From: Anopheles merus
Taxonomy: Eukaryota; Arthropoda; Insecta; Diptera; Culicidae
Direction of reading: 5' to 3'
NCBI RefSeq assembly: GCF_017562075.2
Contig: NC_054084.1
Span: 11,952,745-12,016,744 of the forward strand
Length of the DNA: 64,000 nucleotides
Both the position numbers and the translations under genes were made by a program. Shown here piece after piece: positions 1 through 13,569 of the stretch. Positions within the stretch are counted from its first letter, which is position 1, and the number at the start of each line of letters is the position of its first letter. The notes under the pieces were generated by a model, which saw nothing but the letters and a program-made list of their open reading frames with translations, did no database searches and was not told where the DNA came from.

Positions 1-3000
1 AGTGAGCTTCATTTGCCGGATTATTGGTTTACATTATCCTTCGCCTGTTTTATTTCTCCCCCTGCAATACGTTAAATAAATACATACGATACCACAACAC
101 GCATCACCCCGCATCACCTTTCAACACATGTTTTTCGTGCCTTGTTTTGTAGGCGCGAACTGGTAACCTAATCGCGCACACCACCCCTCCGTCTGATCAC
201 TAATTTATTGCCGAACGCCCAATTTGTTTCGGACGACAAGCACGCGTTAATTAAATTAGATCGAGACCGTTGATAGGTATTTGCATATTGTGTGTTGAAA
301 AAAAACATCAACCTTTAAGGTCTTCGTCCGTGAATTCGAACACCATTCGGCGACGGTTTTTGGGTGGAGATTTTAACACTGCCCATGAGCTGCATACAAA
401 AGGATGCGTAAAGACAAGGGAGAGAAAAAAAACCCATTGACAATCGAGCGTAGGATGGACCTTAAAAACCCAACAGTCGTTTCACACCTTGCCTAATCTT
501 TTCGCCCGACAGGATGGGCGAAAGGAATACATTTGCCAACTTTAATTGATCGGAAACATGCAAACGCAATGCCCGGGAGACTGTTGGCAAGATTTATGCT
601 AATTCAACAGGTGTTCTTTGGAGAACAAGATACAGCAATGGCAATCTTTGGTGCAAAAAAATGCGACACAAGTATCTGTTGGTAATGTATTAATTAATGT
701 GAGTAGTGTTTTTACTAATGTTAAAATCTTGCTCTAAGCAAACTACAGCGTAAATAAGCATAGCAGTTCAATTAAAACCCGAATAAACTTATCGTTTGTG
801 GCTTCATCAACTCCAAAACAACCGTTTGCATTGGTACATTGAGCATGATTGTGCATGATCAAGACTTAAAGCCACTGCCATGGTTCCAATCCCAATTCCT
901 TCATACTCGATTCGATTGTCCCACTGCGCTGTTTTGACGGCAAAATCACAAGCATAAAGTGACAACTCATAAAATATGCAGCTCACGTTTTCGTCGGTGC
1001 ATCAATGCAGCAACGCAGCTCGATCTTTTTCTCCACTCATTGCGGAGTGAGTGAGTGCTCTTTTTCTTTCATTTTGAACCATGTTACGATTTGTTCTGGA
1101 CGCGAGACAATGAAATTTAATCTCGTTTTGATACATGCGTGAAACAAAACAAAAATGAGACTTCAAACGACTCGGACCGGCTGGCCTTTGTGCAAGCAGC
1201 TCAGGGTTAATAATGCAATGTGCAGATTCTACACCACGTTTTCAACACATTTGCGTCTTTTTTGCGTTTTTTTGTTTGTATTATGAATCAAATTTTTATT
1301 AATGTCTTAACTGAAACGTGAGTTTCTTTTTCGAGACGCCGAAAAGTCGCCCATGGGCAAGAACAATACGGCAATAAATTAAAAATTTGACTCCAGTGCT
1401 TTTTTAGAAATACACAGCAATATCGTGCTTTAATTTTTGTTAACAGCTACAGCTAAATATGTTATACCACAGCGAGATAAAAATAATAATGTGGATGATT
1501 TTATAAACACAACACACGCAAGTAAATTGTGTCATTGTAGTTATCGCTAAAAATACCATGAATTGGTATGGTACAAACATACAAGCGTACAAAGTACCCG
1601 TTCTAAGAACCATCCCAAACGTAAATAATTTTAATTTATCGAGCATAATAAACTGTAGAACATAATACGCAACCCGACCGAACAATGCGAACCGTTGAGA
1701 GAGAGAAAAAACATCAACCCTGTCACGAGATCGAGATGTTATCGAAGGGTTTCGAATGGGGGGATTTTTATGTACATAACATGTGCAACAGTGGAACACA
1801 CAGCCTAGAAAGATTATGAACCTCCTTCTGCCGGCAACAATAAGACCTTGGGATAATGAGTATTTATGAGTCATGCACGCAGTATAAAGTGTCGAACAAG
1901 AACAAGTACGATTCAACTACGCCCAGATCAAGGTAACGGGGTAGTACAGCAGAAAGGGAAAGAAGGGATTCCCCAATTGGTAGACGCTTATAACAATCAT
2001 CCATGTTTATATCGCGACTACAAAAGAAAGAGTACATACATAACCATTTCACTGGCGATCGTTGCGTTTCCATGCGCGGTACAATCGACATCGCGGCTAA
2101 GAAATACGATGGCAGGGAAGCAAATTTTAACGTATTAATTAGGCTAAAACAAGAACCATACCGTGGAGAGAGGACCCGTACGGTGGATTGAATCCTTGCA
2201 ACATCGAGTTTAATCTTTAAACTACAAGTTAAACAATGAAGGCACATAAAGTACAGCGTAAAGCAGCTGGATCTTGTCTTTGGAAACAGTTATTGTCTTA
2301 TTTTATGGCCATTTCTGCCGTTTCCAATCAATGAGCTGAGCGATAAATGTCTGCCACAATTAGGACTACGCAGCGATGAATACATTTTCCATCGTTAAGC
2401 TACTTCCCGCAAGACAGGCGGGCAAGGTTAAGCTTCGAACAAATTATCCTTTTTTTGCGATATTAAAGAATATACATTGTGGTTCAATTTAATCTAATCA
2501 TATGCATTGTATCTTGAGCAGGATTGTTTTTTTTTTCAATTTGTATCCATCGCCATACATTTTCTTCACTTTAATAAGTGTTTGCAGTAACAAAAGCCCT
2601 ACCGCTAGACAAGGAAGTTTGTTGTTAAACAATTAACAAGAAGAAAGTGCTAAGAAAGTGGCCAACAAACCATTTATTATAATTATTGGCTCAACAATTT
2701 AAACGGTCACTGGGACAGTGTCTTGATCGCCCTTCACCAATTACCACCTTGAGCTGGGGCTCTAAGACTTGACACAATTAGACTTGGCGGGCTGCATAGA
2801 GCGTCTGGAAAGTCGGCACCACTTTCCCGTTTTCTTTGAGTGACCCTCGCGCTTTGTCCGGAATATTCTTCTTGTACTACAACGCCCCACCTACCAGGGT
2901 ACAAAGAAGTGCAACACAACTCTTTCTCCGCTGTAAAGGTTGTCATTAACCCACATAAACATGTGGACACGCTCTAATGTAATTTGTATTAGCCCCCGAT

Positions 3001-5600
3001 GTAGTTCGCCATCGAGCTACAATCGATCGTTAAATCGATGACGATCGTAATTAAGAGCATGCTCGTGCAGAGGTAGGCAAATTCTGCAGCACAGTGTAAC
3101 GGAAGTGTCTTTTAACAGGTCTTCGTAGAGCGTTTATTGACGGAACAGTGAAGGACAAGAACACACAATAGGACATCATTTTAATAATGTGCAATAAAAT
3201 AAAAGAAAAATATTAAAATATATTACACACCAAGCGTTTTCATAAATTATAGTACCGCATCTACGTCACCCATCCAAAAACGCCTGTTTATATGCAATTT
3301 ACGCAATGCGCATTGTTTTGCTGTTCAAATATTAATCCGCGGACGCGCTTTTGTGTAATGATCGACGTCTTATTTTACTAATCATATTTTAGTACCTTGG
3401 TCGCATAAACGTACTTTTGTTTTTTGTTTTAGTTTTCATCAATCAATGTTACATTACTTTTTCACCACTAGAACAAGCTAATGAATTTGGTGTATTCGTA
3501 AGTCCGTTTTTGTTTAATTAAATTTTAATTATTTTCCTTTTTAAAAACGCATCAAATTATAGTTTTTCAGTACAATTATTGATTCCAATACATTACTTCA
3601 GTATTTTTTCACACTCGTCATTCAACCTCCAAATTAGTATTATAAACACTTTTCTGCACGAATTCGTTCAAAATCATTCAGAAATTGATATTTCTGCAGG
3701 AGATTTAATTTCAACAAACACCTCAAAATAATGCTGCACCTTTTTTTGCCCCGCACTGTACCCCGATTAGGTACTGCGGGGTATCTGTCAGCTGCCTTAC
3801 CGTCCATCGATTAGCAAGTTAGCTCCACCACCACGACCTTGCTAAACGCTCGACGACAACCGGGAGACAGACACTGGTAGAAAGCACTAAACTGCCGCAC
3901 CGTTTTCTAAACTGCGACAATCGAGGTGCGTCTTGGCGCCTGCGGAAAAACGCGCTTGCAAGGGTGTCTGTGTGTGTGGAGATAATACGGTGGGAAATGA
4001 TCGATACTCTCCAGCGTTGAACGATGTACGAGTAGCCAGAGGAACACAGGAGGTTTAAGACATTTTGGAGGAAGAAGATGAACGCAAACCGGACAAACGC
4101 AAAACAGGGGAAGTGGAAAAGAAAGGTGCTGTCCGGCGATGGGGTTGGCTTTCCCTTTTTCCAGCCCATCGGCAATGCCACCGGCCGGCTTTAACAAAGT
4201 GCCCAAGCCCAGCGAGACACGGAGACAGACAAGTGCCAGTGGAATGTCTTCGCCCGTGTGATAAGAAACACAGCCGGGCGAGGAAGAGCGATCACTTTCC
4301 GTTGGCGCATCCGTCGTGAAGGTCTTTTCTTCAACCTCTGTTGCAACGTGATTCGCGGACAGCTCCAGTACGTGCTGATGACAACGTACCCGACGGCGGT
4401 GTCGTCTTCGGGGAGACAACTTTCCACTACAGCGGATGATTGATATATTCCGCTTTCGATTATGCGTAGTTTTGTCTTTCTTTCCTTTGTCATAATGTTT
4501 TGCGCCTGGGGCGTAGTTTGTGTTATTCATAATTATGAAAAAATCCACAAGAAACACACACTTTTTGTCTCATTTCAGCAAAACAACAAAGGGACCAGTT
4601 AGAGTGTTTTATTGAACGATATTCCAGCTAGAGCTACTTGCGCCGTTGTGCAACGCTGATCAAGTGCATCGCAGTAGCGCGCAGCTGTGGTGAAGGTTGC
4701 CTGTGCTGCTCCCGCGTGAACTTAAGCCGATGAGGGTTGAATAAACATTAGCATGCGAGAAAGTTGATTTACCACTGAAGCATAACAAAAAAGGGACAAT
4801 CAACCACTGAGACCGGGAGATAGAAGGAACGGTTTTCAATCGGATCGAATGAGGAAGTAGCATCGATCGGTCGTTGGACATCGTCTTAATTAATGGCTGC
4901 TGTCCGTGTTGGTGGTCTCAGCACAGGCGTGCACTTTGAAATGTATGCGAGGCGTGTTTTGCTTTCTGCTCTTTGCAATAAGTAGCAGTTTTTTGCATTA
5001 TCTTTTGTTTTTTACTGAACAGCATCGTCCATCTCAGAACGTCCGTTCGTATGTTTACTTTTCTCGTCCATCTTTGCAGCGCTTTCGATTTTAATCCCTT
5101 CTCCTGAGCAGTCTAATGGCCAAAGAATGTGCCGAGATAAGGCTGAATAAAAAAAAAAACATATCAATCAAAGCGCGCAGGACCTGTGGACCCTCCTTCT
5201 TCCCGTGGACCGTTTTAAGGTGCCGCCAGATGGGATTGTTGTGCATGCACATGCATAATCCGAAGCGCATTATTAAACAATCAGAGGCTTTTTTTCATAA
5301 TCTCATTAAAATAACTGATGCAGGAAATGGGACACACTGGAATCTTGCTCGTGATTTATATTTTGAAAGAATCTTTTAATAGTATTCAAATAAAATGGAT
5401 TATTTTTCCAGCCCGACATTTGTTTAAGACATTTGTTATTCTAATAGGAAATCGGTCCCTTTTTCTAATTTTAGTTATATTTTTTTCACATCATAATCAA
5501 CGTTTTAGAAGCACTGAAAATGATCAAAATAATAAATTAATGATGTTAATCCACATCAATCTGACATTTCATTTCCATCACAATAATTTATAATTTCTCC

Positions 5601-5685
5601 AACATGATTTTCAACACGACTCAAGCTGGATTGAGTTTGCTGGATTGAACCCAGTTCTTTGTTATGGGTTGAAAATCATGTGTTG
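5601..5685. repeat. Short inverted repeat (stem-loop)
   Basis: The arm ATGATTTTCAAC near 5603-5614 is repeated inverted as GTTGAAAATCAT near 5669-5680, with about 55 bp between. A further related piece, GTTGAAAAACAT, follows at about 5728. This may be a decayed MITE. No target duplication was resolved. Confidence 0.4.
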
Positions 5686-8600
5686 AAACTGAAATTTCAT
5701 TTTGAGGCATATAAACCATTTGACAGCTGTTGAAAAACATCTTGGATGCGGTGAATAAACCCTGTATTTTCTACATTTTGTTCTAATTTTATGTTTTGGT
5801 CCAATTTATTGATCTGTGACGCAAATGTAAATGACACATACTTTAAATACAAATTAAACGCTAAACACCAACATAAAATGTAAAATGTAATACAAATAAA
5901 ATTGAATAGCTATTGTTGAAAAAAACAAATAACATGACGAAAACCCCTGTAAAAGACTAAACTGAACAAAACCACACTGTTATTCCATTCAATCACTTCC
6001 TGCCCGATACACAACGCATCACAGCAATAACTCCTTTTCGCCTTAAAAATAGTTGCACGTTTACTTCGCTCATCGCGCCCAACTGTAAAGCGTACCAAAC
6101 ATTGCCCACAAAAGGAGAGTCCCAACAACAACAACAACGACAAAGCAAACTCTTTTTGTCGTAAAATAAAACGCTGGCAGAAGTCTTTCACTCACAGGGA
6201 TTAGAGTGCCACCGGGCGCACAGCTACTGGAAGCTCCCAAGTCGTAGCAGCAACAGCGACATTCATTTGATTGCAGACACGTCTCTGCCCTGGCTACGGG
6301 CTCGCAAATGATCGTTAAAATGGAGCCTTAAAACATACGAGCCAAGCAGCGAAAAAAGCTGATTAGACCCCCCGCTTGTTATGTAAATCCGCTTGCTTGT
6401 GTATTGGTTGTTCCGTGCCGCAAGAACGTCGCCCGCCGCCTCGGGGGTCATTCTATTTGCATAAGATTTTTGAAGCCAACGGAACAAACCACACTCATTT
6501 AATGCCAGGAATGTCTCTGTCATCGCACCAACACCTTTTCAACAGTGATGCCTACCACCAATTATACCGACAGCAAGGGTTCAAATACGCACGTACTCTA
6601 CGAGCTGCCGATGACGTGATCGACTAACCCCTCAACGCTTGGCAAAGTGTAAAAAAAAACAAACGGGTTTCAACGTCAAACATCCAGCGGAACTGTGCGA
6701 GGTGCCAACTTCAAATCGATCGCCGGCGATTATGTTTGCCAATGCCATCATCGTTCGAAGGTTGCCTCTGGGCTGTGTGTGATGTATGTAAAAGGGTAAC
6801 ATGCTTTATGTTCATTAATTCTGCCGAGCTATAAATTACCTTTGGCCACCGCACGGTAGCCAACAAGCAGCACCAACTACAACCACACACACATGACAAA
6901 ACATCAATTTGTTGGCCGGATTTTGGGTGCAGAAAAGACGAAGGGTTTATGGGAGTAAGTTCAAAAATTAAAGACAGCTATCTTCATGACGATCGTACTA
7001 ATAACACAGAAATCCCTCCCAACCGACACAACGAAAAGAGGAATACAGTGCCAAGAGCGGTCATGTTTCGGTTGAAATGTTTATATTTACGATCATTTTC
7101 AAGAGGAGACAGTTAATCGACAGCTTGCCAAATATACGCTCTGTCCCACTTTTACTGCAATCTCATTCCTTCTCAACTCAACTCGAAAATACTTTTGAAA
7201 CCAAAAACACAAAATACTCTAAACATTGCATCGCAAAACGCGTCGAAACACCCTGTGTGTGTGACGCGCTCGTGCACATGTGTTAGTATTGCATGTGGCC
7301 GCGTCTAACGAAGTGTCTTTTTTTTCTGTGCTTCGCATTTTATTCTCATTTTTGGAAGGAATCCAGTTTGCTCCCCCCGTCAAAGGCTATGAGATCATCC
7401 GCGCGCAGGAGAGCGCGAATAACAAACAAAACCCGCCGGCATGGCCATCGGTCCCACACACACACACAACTACAGACGCAGCCAGACTTCACATGGCCAT
7501 CGGCGTAACCCAACGGGGTCGGGGGGGGGGGGGGGGGGTAGAAGATCGCGCTAGATCCTCGCGCTTGTTCGCGGCGGTGATGATCATGCGGGGTGATCTC
7601 TGAGGCACACGCTTTGGCCGCTCCTTTGACCTCGCCACATCACAACGGGTTGGAATTGAATTTGCTCCAATCGCCGTTTTCGGATGCCGATGGTGCCCGT
7701 GTACCCCTCCCAGCAATGGTGACAAGTGGTGACCTCGGGTCACCGCACTGAGGCCGCTTTCCCCGTTGCGCGAACCTCGGCGGATCTGTAGCTGGGAGGA
7801 TGTAATGTCCCTCGAGGCGATAGAGAAGTTGTGTCCGCTCCAGGGCGAGAAATTGAGTATGGGACGAGTATGGATGTTGAAAAAATTGGACAACTGCATG
7901 TTACAACACTTTTACAATTGGTTGTATAAGGCATGGACACGATAGAAAGGGTGAAGATGATGATTCTTCAATATTTCAATGGTAATGTCATAGATTTTGA
8001 CCAAGATATCAGCAAACAAAACATCAGTTTTCAAATATGCCTTATAAATGAACATCTTCTCATTCTAATTAAACAATTTCAATGTCTTCGTCATCTTCTA
8101 TGTGTTTTGTATCAACAGTAAACATATCATATTTCCGCGCGGGTTGTCGATTAGAGGTCTCGCACACCACGACGCCCGCGACGACGAGAGAACGCGTGAT
8201 CGCGAACCAAACAAATGGCTATTTATAGACACTGCGGGCACAAACTACTGCGCGCACATCATTGCCAAACGTTTGTAGTGTTTATCCACCTTGTTTTTCG
8301 CTTCTTCTGCCCATCCCTCCATGCACCATCATCTCTCAACCAAGCCGTAAACGACGAGCGTTGAATGGCGCGCGTACGCGTTAACCTGCACCTTACACTA
8401 CCTTTCCCGGACGATTCAGCCTGCCCTAGTGTGGCTGAACTGCGTGTGTGTGTGTGTATGTATGTCCGAGGAACATCGTGCATCAAACCCAACAATAGTA
8501 TCGATTGCCTTTGGCCCAAGTGCAGGAAGAAGATGCCGCTATAATCCATCCATTCCGGCCGCCATATTCAAACAACGGCAACAACGAAAGGGCTGTTCCA

Positions 8601-11600
8601 AACAAGTGCGATAGCGCGTTCACCATCCCCCGTATGGAAATAATCAACAAAAACCCGTATGTGATGGCGATGTGCACGAGCTGCTGTGTGACGATTAAGA
8701 GAGGGAAAGTGTTGCTTACTGCGCCACGCCATGCGCTGGTACCGCTTTCGGAATGTCATTCACTGCGAGAAGACTTTGGTGGTTCTCCACCACGTTAGGT
8801 TGTTGTTCGTTTTTTTTTGTTTCCTTTTTACCAGCCATTGGTTTAGATTTGTTTGATCACTGTGACTCATCAAATAGCAATCAAAAAAGGGAGATGATGA
8901 GCATTTGGAGCTGCGAGAAGCTTAATTGTTTTATTGGAGAAAAATCGTAATCGCTTACGGATACAATCGGCTGGATTAATGGGCCATAAATTGAAGGATT
9001 TACGAAATGTGATATGCATTTATTGTTGGTTTGTTTTTTTTTATGTTAAATATTACCAAAACAAAAAGCATGTCGATAGTTGAGTTGGAGGAAAACAAAG
9101 CATTGAAAAAAATATGCATGTTTAAAAAATAGGTTTTTTTAATTAATTTGTTTTTGAAATATTCAATAGTATAATTAAAGAAAAGAAATCAACAATAAAT
9201 TCTTACAAATATTTTATATAATTTGGAAACAAAAACGTGTAAAATATAATAAATATTTTTTTTAAATATTATGATTGACTATATAATTATTAAATTTGCT
9301 CAATCAAACTGGCTACAAAGCAATACATTAGGAAATCGCTATTTATTGAGATTGATTATGCTTTTGTCGCTATTTTTTCGTTATCATTTTTATTAGTGTA
9401 CAGGCAGGGATGGTTGTTGTGGACCATTTTGACATTTTGGTAAGCTAATGGGGAGCATCGAAATCTAGTAGTGATAATAAAATACAAACTGAAAACATTA
9501 ATATTTTAAAACATCTACAGTTTGAAACTTGATTTCAACAATAAATTTATTTGAAATATAATTAAAAATTTATTATTTATTGGATTAAAATAATCAAAAT
9601 AATAAACTATTTATATTTTAAACCTTTAATTTAAGTAATTGTAATTTTTTATCTATGCTATATATTTGAATGATGAAATTACTTCCTGCTATTTAAATAA
9701 TTTTATCGGCATACGTATATTACTACGCCATAAGTCAAGTAATTCTAACATCATTTTTTGTATAATTTCTTATTTCAATATTTTTTTTTTTTGGATTTCC
9801 TGAAATTTCCCAGGAATATTTGTATCCGTATTTATGATGTACAGCCCATTCAACGTAACGTAACGTAATGTAACAAAGAATTTAGTTAGAATTTAAGAAT
9901 TGACGGTATCTGAGATCCTAAAATCGTTATTATCTTATTACTTTGTCTGTTCCCATCTTCCCTTTATTTTTATCCTTATTTTTGGATATTCATAAAATTT
10001 ACTATTTAAATAATTTTGGACAGAAGAAATGCAAAGCTCAAACTAGCATAATGCTGAACAATTTAACGTTTCCATGCTACCACCTGTCTTTAATTAAAAT
10101 ACACTAACGATACACGCTAGAGAAAGACGCAAAAACACCTTCCGTTGTGCGTATTGCCCCCTTCGCCGATGTACGCATTGCATTCTTCGAAGCTCTAAAA
10201 TAATCATCACAAAATCTAAAACCGTCTACCGAACGTGCGCTACTTTTATGCCAATGTTTACACAATGCCATTGACTGATCCCCCACGAACCGCGCAATTA
10301 TTAGCAAGGAAGCTAGCCGAGTTTTCGGTTTTAACGATCACGTTTTACATCCACCATAAACATTGCGTTCTCATGGTGTGTGCAGTAATACGCCACGCGA
10401 GTATCTATTTTTCTTGTCCGTCGTTTCAGGAAAACCCTTCCATAAATTTCCATCATTCAGCGTTCCGCACTTCCAGCTGATGGATACGCTATTTCTCGTG
10501 GAACAGTTCGTGCATCTGTTCTCGCTGAAACGCACGCCTTTTAACAACAGACGCACTTTAAACACAAGCGAATGCACTTGAATCGGTTTGGTGATAATTC
10601 ACAGAATTGGAATATTTATGTAAACAAGCGCACCGACAAGCGGTGGTGGATTATTTAGCTGCACTATGTACGGAATTCCGCTGCGTTCATCCACACTCAG
10701 CACAATGTATATGCCGGTTGTGCTGGGACATTTAATTGCCAAAGTGGCAATGGTGAGAACGCGCTGGCCAGCGGGGACTGGAAGCTGTCTCATTGAAAGA
10801 ACATTCTGAGTGTGGTTTTGTTTGTAATTACCGGGTACTCGGGTACTGTGGTGGGGTACGGGCATGACCTCGGTTCAGACCGCCGGTTGGTAAAATTACC
10901 ACTTTTGACCTCGTGCACAAGGGAATGGACCTCACGATGAGCGCTACAGCTATGCTAATGGTGTTGATGAACCACTTCCTGGTGTTTTTACTTGGTGTCT
11001 GGTACAAGTGGTGCACTTTATGCATGGTACTCTCAGAAATTGGAGATCTGTATAGAATTTTGATATCATATTGCAGTAAATCTTGAAGTGTTAATGGAAT
11101 CCTATTTATGTTAGTTGCGTTTATTCAATTCGTTGAAGAACAAGATTTCAGAAAATCGGCAAATCATCGCAATTCAAATATTTAGACTAGTACAATTTCC
11201 TACATTCTTCTATTTATTAATTCAATCTTTTCAAAAGGAATTAAACAAGATTTGTTATGAACCTCGAGAATCATTCTCAGCAGAGAGTTGCGTTTCTCGA
11301 CCATTTTGTTAAAACCTGGATTCTATATTTCTGTTAAGGGATCTTCAAACTTCTAACAGTTCCATAAGATTCCCAAGTTTGATCGAATAAGGTCAGCTTC
11401 CTCGTTGATAATATGATGCATAAAAATGTCTTGGAAAAATATATGACATATATAAAAATGACAGGAAAATTGATTATCTAAACGGCACAAATATTCTCAA
11501 ATACATCATTGATTATAATGCCACCCGTACATTCTATAATGGTTAAATAAAATTTTATCCAGAAGAACACGTGGCCTTATTCCAAATAGCTGATAAGAAT

Positions 11601-13386
11601 CAACGACCTGCATCTGGCGTCATGCATATTTCAACTATTCCCATTAGACATTTGCATCGAACCCACCTCCAACAAGAATATTGATTTTCTAAGACACTAG
11701 ACACTGTACCTGGACGTCACACGATGCCAGCGCCCCAGTTATCTTCAATAAACCCCAATCGATATCGCTAATATTGATCGTATATTTATTCGCCACAAAT
11801 TGAATGGAATAAATAATGCCCGCACCCAGCCGTGCGTTCAGTTTTTTAATCGAAAAGAACGTCAAAGGAAGTGAAACATGAAACCGCCACCATCGGGGTG
11901 AGATGAAACACAAACTTATCGGTAATCAATCGCTCGGCACTCTCGCGTAAAGGTTCTCCATTTGCAACAGAAAATCAATCCCGTGTTAAAGCACCGTTTG
12001 GCCCGGGTGTTGCAATAAATGGCGTTGCTCAATTGCACCGATTGCAAAACCTTTGCAGTGAGAGGGACAATGCAAAAGAGAGAGAGAGAGAGCAAGAGGG
12101 AGAAAAAAGTGCAAAGTTCAATGGCCCAACTAACTCCGGGGCCCACCCACTGGAGAGGACGAAACCGGATGCTACGGTGAGCGCATCGAGTTACATAAGC
12201 ACAAAGAACGCTGGCGTTGCCACAGGAGACAGAACCCATCCTGGCCCGGTTCCGGAGGATCTGTTTACCGGGGCAGCTCGGGCGACAGCTTCCGCTAGGG
12301 GCCGACACCGAGCGAATGCGCTCTTATGCTGACCTAATTCAGCAAACTCACACACTCTGAGAAATGGTCGAATGTGCATGGTGAGCACCAACGACAGGGC
12401 AGGGTTGAAATGCTTTCTGCACTGAACATCCCAGACAAGCGCCAGACGGAAATGGCTTGGCTGTATGAGAGTGTGTGTGTGTGTGAATCGTTGTGAACAT
12501 ACTCTTTTTTGCAAACAGTATTGGTTGGCGTGAAAAATATATGCTCCCAAAATGAGTGTCGAAATCAGCGAGAGGACAGCAAACCGCAAGTTGACACAAC
12601 ACGCAATGCCACTGCACGTCTCTGCCATCTTCTGCCACCCAACGAGGTCGAAAAAGTTTCGCAAGCGTCACACACACACACACACACACACTCAATAAAG
12701 GTAAACAAACCATCAACCAGTATAGAAAGTGCAATCAAAACAGAACACGCAGAAAGACGGAGCAAGAATGAACGGAAGAAAAAAAAACGGAAAAAACGAA
12801 TCATCCTCGATCATGCACGATCCGACGCGCGCGCGCGCTTACTTGACGGCTACTTTCCTCGAGTTAACATATCCAACACAACGGCAAGTTTCTGTAAACA
12901 GAATCGGACACACGCTAAAGGGCAGATCGGTGCTAACCTTCGAGCGTGGAACGACGGCTAAGTGACGATGTAAACAACACCGGGACGTGAAATGATGTTT
13001 AATCCCCTGGCGTATCGATGTCACCTCGTTCTAGAGAGTACGGCCCGGGCAGTGGGCGCGATGCGTTTTTTTCATCGCCACTAGGCTAGTGTTCACATGT
13101 CGGTGTTATTTACGCACGATTGCTTTGGCGGGTGAACTTGGACCACAGGTAACTACTACTACGCTGCCAAGGGCTTTTTTGTGAGCGTGTTTAGACCCCT
13201 TTGCAAACGGTGTGTTAAATGAAGAATAGAAAAAGGAATGGATTCCCAGTTATTAAAAGAACGGAAATTAAAAAAACGCATGAATTATATCAGAAAAGGT
13301 GTAAATATAGCAACAACAAAAAATCATCAAATATTAATATTCTTTTTCACAGTTCTTAGTGCCCACCATCGGAACACGGTCCTATA

Positions 13387-13569
13387 CAGGGTTTCCCATG
13401 ATTTATTGGTCAGTTCCCATGATTTTTTGGTGCGTTCCCACGATTTTTCGTATCGTATCCCATAGATTTTTGGTTCGTTTCCATAAATTATTGGTATAGT
13501 CCAGTAGGAAATCAATACAAATAAACCAAAAAAATCTGAGAAACGTCCAACAAATCGTGGGAAACCCTG
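13387..13569. mobile_element. MITE with CAGGGTTTCCCA terminal inverted repeats
   Basis: The element starts CAGGGTTTCCCATGATTT and ends with the inverse, AAATCGTGGGAAACCCTG. It is flanked by TA on both sides, as expected for Tc1/mariner-type insertion. The interior has several diverged copies of a unit of the form 'gttcccatgatttttggt', so the terminal motif seems to have been reiterated inward. It has no coding capacity. It lies in the presumed DOCK9-like intron. Confidence 0.75.

Noticed and set aside
3742..3780. Hairpin-like CCCCGCACTGTACC / GGTACTGCGGGG
   Set aside because: Imperfect and isolated. Neither a tRNA nor a known microRNA precursor could be recognised.
3907..4557. 216-codon minus-strand frame overlapping several others
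   Set aside because: Several overlapping frames are open in the same GC-rich stretch, none with domain resemblance or splice support. It looks like chance openness.
7489..7899. 136-codon minus-strand frame
   Set aside because: Low-complexity Pro/Arg run reading through a G homopolymer, with no family features.
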